33,219 nucleotides of DNA from Bacteriovorax stolpii. Lineage in GTDB: Bacteria > Bdellovibrionota > Bacteriovoracia > Bacteriovoracales > Bacteriovoracaceae. The number at the start of each line of letters is the position of its first letter. Within the stretch, counting starts at the first letter, position 1. A program made the position numbers and the translations under genes. The notes under the pieces are model-generated. The model did not search any database and had not been told where the DNA came from. It saw only the letters and a list, made by a program, of their open reading frames with translations. This document shows positions 17,021 to 24,212 of this stretch, in pieces. The stretch spans positions 1 through 33,219 of the forward strand of contig CAMDQH010000025.1 of assembly GCA_945905815.1 (NCBI GenBank). The letters are read 5' to 3'.

Positions 17021-17362
17021 TTAGTTGAGGATTTTATTGGGATCGTTGTCATTAAAGCAGCATGATCCTTCATGTCCTTCCATTTCTTCTTCTAAACTAT
17101 TTTCATAGGCTTTCTGTTCGTCTCGATTAAGGCCTAAAGAAGAAGAAAGGGTATCGCTTAAGGTAGGTACTATGACTTTTAAATCCAGGCCCATGTCTTC
17201 CATTTGAGCAGCAAATTGATACGCCTTATCGCTTTCCTGAATAGAACATTCAAACAGTGTTTGGCCGCTTTGTAGGTCAACAACACGAATTTTGGGCATT
17301 TCTTTTTCCATGGCTAGATGGTAGTAATTCTGTGCGCTAATTGTCAAAGGGTAGGTAGTCAT
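17021..17362 (-). CDS. Hypothetical protein with C-terminal Cys-Cys motif
   Basis: I do not recognise a named family. The core (IRVVDLQSGQTLFECSIQES, then a helix KAYQFAAQMEDMGLDLKVIVP) looks like a small alpha/beta domain, followed by an acidic helix and a tail HEGSCCFNDND. The adjacent cysteines near the end could bind metal or form a redox centre, but this is speculation. The start is uncertain: ATG 17362 gives 113 residues and shares CATG with the divergent receiver-like gene. An internal ATG at 17299 (MPKIRVV) gives 92 residues and has a purine-rich GGAAAAAGAA just before it. Confidence 0.6.
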   Translation of the reverse strand: MTTYPLTISAQNYYHLAMEKEMPKIRVVDLQSGQTLFECSIQESDKAYQFAAQMEDMGLDLKVIVPTLSDTLSSSLGLNRDEQKAYENSLEEEMEGHEGSCCFNDNDPNKILN

Positions 17363-17714
17363 GGGCCTGATTTTATGGATCGATCAAAATACGTTTGCAA
17401 CTAGCTTAATTGAGAGGGCCTTTAAAACAAGATCTTTACCTTTTTATACAGTCAATACTGTTGAGGATTTTTCATATTTGGTTGATGATTTAAATCCCGT
17501 TCTCATTGTTTTGGACGATGAAACCTTTTCGAAGAATCCAGGGGCTTTCTTAAAGCAATATCAAAATTCTCCCAAAATGCAGGCACTTCCCTTTATCTTG
17601 CTAGAACCTAAAAGTGATTTTAGTTTTATCAAAAACAAGATCGGTGAAATCACGAGACCGCTTAAACCATTTGAGCTGCCTGAAATCCTGGCAAAAATAG
17701 TCTCTGCCAGTTAA
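17361..17714 (+). CDS. Divergent receiver (REC)-like domain protein
   Basis: This 117-residue protein fits a single CheY-like receiver domain. LILWIDQN is the first strand with one acidic residue (Asp8). PVLIVLDDETF places Asp52 at the phospho-acceptor position. RPLKPFE carries the conserved Lys-Pro pair (Lys102) at strand 5. The usual Thr/Ser after strand 4 is replaced (PFILLEPK), and only one acidic-pocket Asp is obvious, so phosphorylation may be altered or lost. No output domain or kinase is nearby. ATG 17361 overlaps the start codon of the divergent gene (CATG). Confidence 0.65.
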   Translation: MGLILWIDQNTFATSLIERAFKTRSLPFYTVNTVEDFSYLVDDLNPVLIVLDDETFSKNPGAFLKQYQNSPKMQALPFILLEPKSDFSFIKNKIGEITRPLKPFELPEILAKIVSAS

Positions 17715-17727
17715 AATAAAACTAAGC

Positions 17728-17756
17728 CTGACATATTTAGCTTCTTTATCTATAAT
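17728..17756 (+). promoter_or_regulatory. Near-consensus sigma-70 promoter
   Basis: CTGACA (17728-17733), a 17-bp spacer and a perfect TATAAT (17751-17756) form the best -35/-10 pair I found apart from 26058. The expected start site is 7 bases on, at 17763, exactly the A of an ATG opening a 33-codon frame. The transcript would therefore be leaderless and run antisense to the 3' end of the DnaA-N-like gene. Confidence 0.65.
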
Positions 17757-17762
17757 TTGATC

Positions 17763-17861
17763 ATGAATAAAAGAGATAAGTTCGTTATTATAGTCGGTTT
17801 AGGATTAACCTTATCGATCTTCATCATGACGCTTTACTTCAGGAGTGGCGCTTTCAAGTAA
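17763..17861 (+). CDS. Putative leaderless 32-residue membrane peptide
   Basis: The frame encodes a basic N-terminus (MNKRDK), one hydrophobic span of about 16 residues (FVIIVGLGLTLSIFIM) and a short basic tail (YFRSGAFK): the layout of a single-pass small membrane protein. No ribosome binding site is present, but a near-consensus promoter places the expected RNA 5' end on the A of the ATG. The last 51 bases overlap the 3' end of the convergent DnaA-N-like gene. Small leaderless proteins are often missed, and type I toxin-like peptides have this size and topology, but nothing here proves toxicity. The promoter might instead serve an antisense RNA. Confidence 0.4.
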   Translation: MNKRDKFVIIVGLGLTLSIFIMTLYFRSGAFK

Positions 17862-18242
17862 TGTAGGGTTCATCATTATTGCGGCAGGGTGTCGCTCAGA
17901 CTGTGAAATAAAAAAACTAGATAGCTTCTTATCAAGCACGGACAAAAGTACGTCAACTAACTCATGATAGTGGGTATGTATCCATTGCGCTGAAAAATGG
18001 TTAGGCACTTCTAAAATCAAAACATTGTCAGAAATTATTAATGGTTTTGCCTGCTTGAACCACTGATGGTGAACTTCTGGTCCTAATACATCACAAAGCT
18101 GTTCAGATAAAATTGACCAGGTATAAAAAGCTTTAACTACCGGGTGGGCAAGATTTAAGCTTTTTTCTTTTAGCCTGTTCTGTTTTTGAGTCCAGCGCGA
18201 CTTTAAATTATTTTTGGGAGCAATTACTCTGTTTTTTTTCAT
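17811..18242 (-). CDS. Stand-alone DnaA domain I-like protein
   Basis: Residues about 40-105 resemble the N-terminal domain (domain I) of the replication initiator DnaA: WSILSEQLCDVLGPEVHHQWF, then the strand LIISDNVLILEVPNHFSAQWI and the helix HYHELVDVLLSVL. DnaA domain I self-associates and binds DnaB helicase and regulators such as DiaA or HobA. No AAA+ or DNA-binding domain follows, so this 143-residue protein cannot initiate replication itself. It might modulate DnaA or DnaB, or share only the fold. The basic N-terminus (residues 1-30) could bind nucleic acid. ATG 18242 has no ribosome binding site; a weak promoter (TTGTCC, 17 bp, TAATCT) sits 13 bases upstream. It follows hflX by 49 bases. 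Confidence 0.65.
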   Translation of the reverse strand: MKKNRVIAPKNNLKSRWTQKQNRLKEKSLNLAHPVVKAFYTWSILSEQLCDVLGPEVHHQWFKQAKPLIISDNVLILEVPNHFSAQWIHTHYHELVDVLLSVLDKKLSSFFISQSERHPAAIMMNPTLLESATPEVKRHDEDR

Positions 18243-18291
18243 AAAGGAGGAGTGAGATTAAGGTCTTTTTAACGAGAGGACAAGTCTTTTT

Positions 18292-19626
18292 CTAGTCTAA
18301 AGGCTCATTTTGTTCCCATCTTTTTGCCTCTAATGGGGCCAAAATATAGTTATTCAATCCAAGTTGTTGAAAAATAAAATCAGGAATTCGAATTCGATAA
18401 AAAATACCTTGCTCATGAGAAATATTTTTTATGACGTTGGCATTTCCCCTGATCTTAGAATGTGCCTCACCTTGCTCATAAGGAATAAATAAGTCGTAAT
18501 GATCTTGTTTAGATAAAAAATAATCTATGACATGGGTTCTTAGATTTTTCATATCCTCTTCATTATAAGAAGAAACTAAAAAGGAATTTGGAAAGTTGCG
18601 CATGATTATTCGAGCTCTGACAGGGTCATTTAAAAGATCTTTTTTATTAAAAACTATAATTTGATTTTTGTCTTCAATCTTAAGTTCGGTTAGAACTTCT
18701 TGTGTCACGCGAAGATGTTTTTGGTAATTCGGATCTGAGATGTCACAAACGATAAGGAGCAAGTCTGCCTCTAAAGCAGATTCTAGAGTTGTTTTGAACC
18801 CTTGGATCAGGGTATTGGGAAGATTGGAAATAAATCCTACTGTATCAATCATAATCATTGGCGGTTTTGAGTCTGGATTAAGGGTTCTAAAGGTAGAGTC
18901 GAGTGTTGCAAAAAGCTTATTTTCTTCCAGAACATTTACGCGACATAGGCGATTCATAAGAGACGATTTTCCAGCGTTGGTATAACCAACTAAAGCTGCA
19001 GTGACGGCCTGATGCTGTCTCTTTTTGCCTTGCTGTTCACGAGATTTCTGAACTTCTTCAAGTTGCTTCTTATGGAATTCAATTCTTTCCCGAATCATAC
19101 GGCGATCAAGTTCAAGTTGTTGCTCACCTTCACCACCTAGGGCGGCACCGGCTGCCCTTTGTTTTGAAAAGTGACCCCACATAGAAGTGAGGCGAGGCAA
19201 TAGATATTTTAAACGAGAAATTTCTATTTGGATTTTTGCTTCTTTCGTCCTTGCATGATGAGCAAAGATTTCAAGAATCACAGTATTTCGATCGACGACT
19301 TCAAGTTTAGTGATTGCTTTTATATTTCTTACCTGAGATGCAGTTAGTTCGAAATCAAAAACTAAAAGTTCAGATCCTTCTGCACGTGCCTGATCAGCAA
19401 TTTCTTCAAGCTTGCCCGCGCCAAGCATCGTGGCCGGTTCTATTTGCTTTCTATTCTGAACATACTCTTCACCGCCAACTAGACCTAAAGTTCTAAGTAG
19501 CTCTCTCAATTCACGGAGAGAGCTGTTTGTTTCGAGAATAGTGGAGTGGTTCTCAAATTTTTCGCATACGATAGAGACTAGTGAAGCTTTTTGCCCCAAG
19601 GGCATTTTATAGTCTTCAGCGTTCAT
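18292..19626 (-). CDS. hflX: Ribosome-splitting GTPase HflX
   Basis: HflX is a GTPase that binds 50S and splits stalled 70S ribosomes under stress. The N-terminal HflX domain (about 1-180) contains the glycine-rich LGAGKLEEIADQA and the long helical linker. The conserved segment around GGEGEQQLELDRRMIRERI precedes the G domain. G1 GYTNAGKSS is near residue 213, G3 DTVGFISNLP near 260 and G4 NKKD near 325. A C-terminal domain includes YEQGEAHSKIR. Its 444 residues match the family. The start overlaps the panC stop by ATGA, with GGAGG inside panC, so translation is coupled to the CoA operon, an unusual partnership. Confidence 0.96.
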   Translation of the reverse strand: MNAEDYKMPLGQKASLVSIVCEKFENHSTILETNSSLRELRELLRTLGLVGGEEYVQNRKQIEPATMLGAGKLEEIADQARAEGSELLVFDFELTASQVRNIKAITKLEVVDRNTVILEIFAHHARTKEAKIQIEISRLKYLLPRLTSMWGHFSKQRAAGAALGGEGEQQLELDRRMIRERIEFHKKQLEEVQKSREQQGKKRQHQAVTAALVGYTNAGKSSLMNRLCRVNVLEENKLFATLDSTFRTLNPDSKPPMIMIDTVGFISNLPNTLIQGFKTTLESALEADLLLIVCDISDPNYQKHLRVTQEVLTELKIEDKNQIIVFNKKDLLNDPVRARIIMRNFPNSFLVSSYNEEDMKNLRTHVIDYFLSKQDHYDLFIPYEQGEAHSKIRGNANVIKNISHEQGIFYRIRIPDFIFQQLGLNNYILAPLEAKRWEQNEPLD

Positions 19627-20477
19627 TTAACCTCCAATTGCAAATTATCCAAAAGGCGGGTAGATCCCAGCTGGTAAACTGCAACAAGTGTAATTCGCGA
19701 AGATTTTGTTAAATCTTCAGACATCGTTTCAGCATCTCTCATTTCAAGATAATTCCATTTAGCATCAAGTAGGATTGTATTGATTTCTTTCTTTGCCATT
19801 GCAAGCTTGGCCTTCTTTCCATCGATGAAATTGGAAATTTTTAATAATGATTGATAAAGATTTAAGGCTTCTTGCTTTTGTTCAGTGGACAAATATTGGT
19901 TTCGGCTTGAAAGGGCAAGACCAGTCGTCTCTCGGATAATTGGCATGCCTATGATCTCAATTGGCATGGCCAGATCTTTGACCATTTGACGTATGACTAG
20001 AAATTGCTGGTAATCCTTTAAACCAAAATAGGCATTATGAGGTTTAACTATTTCAAACAGTCGATAAACGACAGTAGCAACACCATCAAAGTGGTTTAGT
20101 CGAAATCTTCCTTCAACAATATTATTGAAAGTAGGGACGGCAACGGTTTGCGAATAATTTAGCGGAAAAACTTCCTGAGGTTTTTCAGGAGCAAAGACTA
20201 CTATCTTTTTACCTTCGAAATTAGAATTGCACTTTTGAATTAACTCCAAATCATCTTCGAGAGTTCGTGGATATTTTTGAAAATCGTCGCTTGGCCCAAA
20301 TTGTTTTGGGTTAACAAAAATTGAAAAATAAACAACATCGTTATCTCTGAGGGCCTTCTCTAAAAGTGATATGTGACCAGCATGAAGATTGCCCATAGTT
20401 GGAACAAAGCCTATTCTTTCTTTTTCTTGATCACGACAGGATATAAGTTCATTTGTTGTCCTAATCAGTTTTACCAT
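19623..20477 (-). CDS. panC: Pantothenate synthetase
   Basis: PanC joins pantoate and beta-alanine to make pantothenate through a pantoyl-adenylate. It belongs to the nucleotidyltransferase superfamily. PTMGNLHAGH (His32, His35) is the HIGH-type motif, FVNPKQFGPSDDFQKYPRT the substrate-binding loop, and SSRNQYLS (about 179-186) the KMSKS-equivalent. The 284 residues match the family. It overlaps the end of coaBC by 7 bases and the start of hflX by 4, so it is in the middle of a translationally coupled operon. No panD (beta-alanine source) lies in the window. Confidence 0.97.
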   Translation of the reverse strand: MVKLIRTTNELISCRDQEKERIGFVPTMGNLHAGHISLLEKALRDNDVVYFSIFVNPKQFGPSDDFQKYPRTLEDDLELIQKCNSNFEGKKIVVFAPEKPQEVFPLNYSQTVAVPTFNNIVEGRFRLNHFDGVATVVYRLFEIVKPHNAYFGLKDYQQFLVIRQMVKDLAMPIEIIGMPIIRETTGLALSSRNQYLSTEQKQEALNLYQSLLKISNFIDGKKAKLAMAKKEINTILLDAKWNYLEMRDAETMSEDLTKSSRITLVAVYQLGSTRLLDNLQLEVK

Positions 20478-21703
20478 GTCTCATGGCCTTGGTACCACTG
20501 GACTAGCTTGTCACCAATTTCTCGCTTCTTTAAAAGATGTGGCCCAGATATAGTGTCGGTCTTAACAAAGTAATATTTACCTTCGTTCTTCTGAAATCCT
20601 TCAATAACGCTAGTACCTATTAATCCATTGGAAACTTTATTTCCAATCATTAGATCTACGGGTTTACGCTTCATTTTGCTCATAAAAACTTTTTCTGTTG
20701 TTTCAGTTTCAGCTGCAAAACTAACAATTTTTTGATGACTCTTTTTCAAAGTCAGAATTTCCTGAAGAATATCTGCCGCCTTATGATAAGGAAGGGCAGT
20801 AACCATTTCTTCTTTTTTTAATTTTTCCTTGGATTCATTAAATTCAATATCTGCTATTGCCCCAGTCGAAATATAAAGATCAGCTTCAGGGAAATGCTTA
20901 ACTGCCGCTGACCTCATCTGGGAAGTCGTTGGAGTTTTGATAAGTTCAAAATTTGGATGACCTAAAAGATTTTCCACTTCAAGACTGCATTCATGGCCTG
21001 CTAAAACTAAAACCTTATAGCCTTCTTTTAAAAAAGCTTTGGCAACAGATATGCCCATTCTTCCTGTTGAAGGATTTGTCATGTACCTTACTGGGTCTAA
21101 AGGAGCAGCCGTAGCCCCTGCAGTGACAATGACTTTTTGCTTTTGAATTTTTGTAGGTTCAAGCGTTTCTATCAAATCAATAACGGCATTTACATCCGGA
21201 AACTTTCCAGCACCCACATCGCCACATGCCAAGAGTCCTGAAACCGGATTAATGATACTAATATGAGATTGTTTTGCTAATTCGATGAGGTGATTCTGAA
21301 CTCGGAACTGATTTAGCATGTGAGTGTTCATCGCTGGGAACATCAGTACCGGTTTATTTCCAAATGCTAAAAAAAGGCTTCCTAGCAAATCATTATTTAA
21401 TCCAAGATTAAGCCTTGCTAGTGTGTTGGCACTTAATGGGGCCACAACTAATTTGTCGGCCCACTTGGCGAGTTCAATATGTAAGACTGTTTGGTTACGT
21501 GAAAGATGTTCAGGTTTGAAATCATCAGTCGGAAGATAAACTGCTTCCACACCCAGATACTTAAATGTTTCAGGCTTAATGAATTCAAGAGCACCTGATG
21601 TCAAAACAACTTTTACTTCGTGGCCATTTTTTACAAGTCCTCGTGCTACATCGTAGGCCTTATAACATGCGATGGAACCGGAGACGGCAAGAATACATTT
21701 CAT
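20471..21703 (-). CDS. coaBC: Bifunctional phosphopantothenoylcysteine synthetase/decarboxylase
   Basis: CoaBC couples cysteine to 4'-phosphopantothenate (CoaB, C-terminal) and decarboxylates the product to 4'-phosphopantetheine (CoaC, N-terminal, FMN-dependent). CoaC active-site residues are visible at His75 (HIELAKWAD), Asn126 (FPAMNTHM) and Cys160 (LLACGDVGAG). The CoaB part shows VTAGATAAPLDPVRYMTNPSTGRMG and the lysine motif KMKRKPVDLMIGNKV. The 410 residues match the family. The start overlaps the coaX stop by 4 bases, and the end overlaps panC by 7. Confidence 0.97.
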   Translation of the reverse strand: MKCILAVSGSIACYKAYDVARGLVKNGHEVKVVLTSGALEFIKPETFKYLGVEAVYLPTDDFKPEHLSRNQTVLHIELAKWADKLVVAPLSANTLARLNLGLNNDLLGSLFLAFGNKPVLMFPAMNTHMLNQFRVQNHLIELAKQSHISIINPVSGLLACGDVGAGKFPDVNAVIDLIETLEPTKIQKQKVIVTAGATAAPLDPVRYMTNPSTGRMGISVAKAFLKEGYKVLVLAGHECSLEVENLLGHPNFELIKTPTTSQMRSAAVKHFPEADLYISTGAIADIEFNESKEKLKKEEMVTALPYHKAADILQEILTLKKSHQKIVSFAAETETTEKVFMSKMKRKPVDLMIGNKVSNGLIGTSVIEGFQKNEGKYYFVKTDTISGPHLLKKREIGDKLVQWYQGHETW

Positions 21704-22443
21704 AGTGTTTCAATCTGGGTAGTCATCCAAAAGTGGAGGGCCCAGTGTATCAAAGTCTCATCTTCCTGCACAACGACACTTAGCTTTAGATCTTCAAAAA
21801 TATGCTTCCAAAGGGGAGAATCTCCGCCCGAAAGAACTATTTTTTGGATATTATGCTCAGAAACGAGTTTTTGAGCTAATGCAGCAAAGGCGAAATAGCT
21901 GTCACGCATAGCTTCAGTTGTGTCGTGGGGAAGGGCCCCAGAAACGTTTTTATTCAAGTCGATGGCCTTCAGTTGCTCACCTCTTTGAAATATTTCGAAA
22001 TAATTTTTGGCCCCTGGAATGATGTAGCCACCTTCGAAACCAGCTTTTGAAACCACGTCCATAGTGACGAAAGTTCCAGCATCAATCAAAAGAACCGGTT
22101 CTTTCAATTTTTTAAAAGTGTAAAAGGCTTGAATGAGACGATCTTCTCCTAAAGTTTTGGAGTAGTTTACAGGCATTCCCGCAAATTTTGATCCTCTCCA
22201 ATATTCCTTTACATGCGTGATGTGAAACCCTTGATGTAGAAAAGGAGTTAATTCATCGTCTCGAGATTTAACTTCGGCCAACACCATTGTTGTATTGTCT
22301 GGAGTCATTTGTAATTGATTTAAAAAGACAGGGAGCTCATTCCACGGACAAACTTTAATGAGATTCCATTCGTTTTGCTGCTTTTGAAAAAGTCCTGCAT
22401 GAGGATTGGTGTTACCAAAATCAATAGTGATCAGCCCTTGCAT
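21700..22443 (-). CDS. coaX: Type III pantothenate kinase
   Basis: CoaX phosphorylates pantothenate, the first committed CoA step. It is an ASKHA-fold, typically monovalent-cation-dependent and CoA-insensitive kinase (family knowledge). The phosphate motif LITIDFGNTN carries Asp8. PVNYSKTLGEDRLIQAF corresponds to the pantothenate-binding PxxxGxDR region. LLIDAGTFVTMDVV and GGYIIPG follow, and a late glycine motif is LSGGDSPLW. Its 247 residues are normal. It is joined directly to panB at the start and to coaBC at the end (4-base overlap). Confidence 0.94.
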   Translation of the reverse strand: MQGLITIDFGNTNPHAGLFQKQQNEWNLIKVCPWNELPVFLNQLQMTPDNTTMVLAEVKSRDDELTPFLHQGFHITHVKEYWRGSKFAGMPVNYSKTLGEDRLIQAFYTFKKLKEPVLLIDAGTFVTMDVVSKAGFEGGYIIPGAKNYFEIFQRGEQLKAIDLNKNVSGALPHDTTEAMRDSYFAFAALAQKLVSEHNIQKIVLSGGDSPLWKHIFEDLKLSVVVQEDETLIHWALHFWMTTQIETL

Positions 22444-23204
22444 TACTTCCTCTGATCTACCAAATATTGGTTAATGAGTTCTTTTTTTGTTTCGAATAAA
22501 TCTGCAATGGGAGTGCAGAATTTAGGTGGCATATTAGGACCCAGTTTTAAAAGATCATTAATCACTAAAACTTGCCCATCAGTGTTTTTACCAGAACCAA
22601 TACCAATCGTTGGGATTGATAGTGCTTTAGATATTTGAGTCGCTACGTTTTCTTCAACCATTTCAAGAACCAAACAAAAAGCCCCGGCAGCTTCAAGTGC
22701 CTTGGCCTCTTTCATTAATTGGTCTGCGGAACTTTCATTCTTTCCGTGGGTAAAGTATCCACCCAGCTGATGAACTGATTGTGGAGTTAAGCCAATGTGA
22801 CCCATCACTGGTATTCCTGTTTGGGTTAGTCTTTCAATCAGTTTTAACTGATAAGGGAATGCACCTTCAAGTTTTACCGCTTCGGCGCGAGTCTTTTGAA
22901 AAAGCTTGGTAGCCGAATGAATTCCTTGAGCGATTGTGGAATAGCTCCCAAAAGGCATGTCCACAATCAGAAATTTATCAGGAGCTCCACGTCTTACCGC
23001 GCTGGCGAATATTTCCATCTCTGTGAGGCTTACTTCTATGGTTGTTTCATAACCTAACATCACATTTCCTAGACTATCGCCTACTAGAATCATATCCAGA
23101 TCAGTTTGATTGAGAAGCATTGCTGTCTGATAATCATAACAGGTTAATACCTGAATATTTTTTTGCTTTGATTTACGGATGTCGCGGAGATTAAGTTTTT
23201 TCAT
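22443..23204 (-). CDS. panB: 3-methyl-2-oxobutanoate hydroxymethyltransferase (PanB)
   Basis: PanB transfers a hydroxymethyl group from methylene-tetrahydrofolate to 2-ketoisovalerate, making ketopantoate. This TIM-barrel protein shows LTCYDYQTA, VGDSLGNVMLGYETT (metal-binding Asp), VDMPFGSY, AVKLEG, MGHIGLTPQSVHQLGG and IPTIGIGSG. Its 253 residues are typical. The start lies within the last 14 bases of the KARI-like gene, suggesting coupled translation and a shared pathway. Confidence 0.97.
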   Translation of the reverse strand: MKKLNLRDIRKSKQKNIQVLTCYDYQTAMLLNQTDLDMILVGDSLGNVMLGYETTIEVSLTEMEIFASAVRRGAPDKFLIVDMPFGSYSTIAQGIHSATKLFQKTRAEAVKLEGAFPYQLKLIERLTQTGIPVMGHIGLTPQSVHQLGGYFTHGKNESSADQLMKEAKALEAAGAFCLVLEMVEENVATQISKALSIPTIGIGSGKNTDGQVLVINDLLKLGPNMPPKFCTPIADLFETKKELINQYLVDQRK

Positions 23205-24135
23205 TTTCTTCTTTTGCTTTCATGATATTAAAAGTTTTCATCAAAGAGGAATCCGACCAACGGCTACGGATCGTTTTTCTTAGCTCTTCAACATTCGTAT
23301 TTTCCAGCTCTTGATTAAATTTATTACTTTGAATATCAGTCAACAAGCTTCTTAGGTTAGATTTAAATTCAGGGGTGATAAGTTTTTGGAAGCCTTTTTC
23401 TGAACCAACTAAAGCATTGGGACTAATTAGATCAAAAAAACCTTCAGGGCCTTTATCTACCATGGCAATGGCGATGAGTTTCATTTCATGCCAAACTTCA
23501 AGATAGGCAAGCTCTGGTTCAATACCACTTTCCACAAGGTGTTGAAACATTTCTCCAGCAGTGTAAGGAATGAGTGAACAGAGAAGACCTTGTTCGGAAT
23601 AAAGATCAGCTTGAGTTTCGTGCAAGAAAGTTGTTTTAAACAATCCAATGTTGACACCCAAGTCCTTGGCCATCTTTCTGATCCAAGTTTCAATAGCGTC
23701 TGTGCCGCCTTTGACGAACTCAAGAGAATAAACAGCGCCAAATTGTCCTTTACTCAAATACTGCTTACGAATTTCGGATCCAATTGCCTTAACTGCAAAA
23801 AGGATATGCTTGAGGTGAGGTAAAGTTTCTTGAAAATTATTTTTTGAAAGTGAAAACCCATGATTATAAAGAATCAAACTGCCTTCATGGAAAAGTTGGC
23901 CATAAGTTGTCATGAATGAATGATGAGTATCGTCTGGAGTTAAGAGAACAAAGGCCCGATCTTCAAAAAATTCCTTGCTCCCTATCTCAACGGTCTCCAT
24001 TCCAAGTTCTACAACTTTGTCAAAAGAAGCGGAGTCCGGCTGCAAGGCCACACGAAAAGGAAAGGCTGAATCTTGTAGGTTTTGTGACCAGGCCTTCGCC
24101 TGATTTCCAAAACCAATGATTGTTAGTCGCATCAT
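23191..24135 (-). CDS. KARI (IlvC)-like reductase, probable ketopantoate reductase
   Basis: This is a two-domain protein of the ketol-acid reductoisomerase family. An N-terminal Rossmann domain (TIIGFGNQAKAWSQNLQDS) is followed by Lys in FAVKAIGSE. The helical C-domain keeps both metal motifs, DLYSE and EVWHE, and a Ser in ISPNALVG. Canonical KARI has an SDTAEYG-type sequence there, so the substrate pocket differs. Known IlvC enzymes can reduce ketopantoate, and this gene overlaps panB in a CoA operon that lacks panE. Ketopantoate reduction is therefore the likely role (inference). ATG 24135 or 24132 gives about 314 residues starting directly at the Rossmann strand. Upstream TTG 24189 and ATG 24174 add a hydrophobic stretch. 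No ribosome binding site is seen; TTGATA/TACTTT (16-bp spacer) puts the RNA start near 24132, perhaps leaderless. Confidence 0.8.
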   Translation of the reverse strand: MMRLTIIGFGNQAKAWSQNLQDSAFPFRVALQPDSASFDKVVELGMETVEIGSKEFFEDRAFVLLTPDDTHHSFMTTYGQLFHEGSLILYNHGFSLSKNNFQETLPHLKHILFAVKAIGSEIRKQYLSKGQFGAVYSLEFVKGGTDAIETWIRKMAKDLGVNIGLFKTTFLHETQADLYSEQGLLCSLIPYTAGEMFQHLVESGIEPELAYLEVWHEMKLIAIAMVDKGPEGFFDLISPNALVGSEKGFQKLITPEFKSNLRSLLTDIQSNKFNQELENTNVEELRKTIRSRWSDSSLMKTFNIMKAKEENEKT

Positions 24136-24212
24136 AAAAAGTACTAGTTGAAAACTCCCTATCAAAGCTATCATGATCGTAAAAGACAAGCCAAGTTTTA
24201 AGGGGTCAATAA

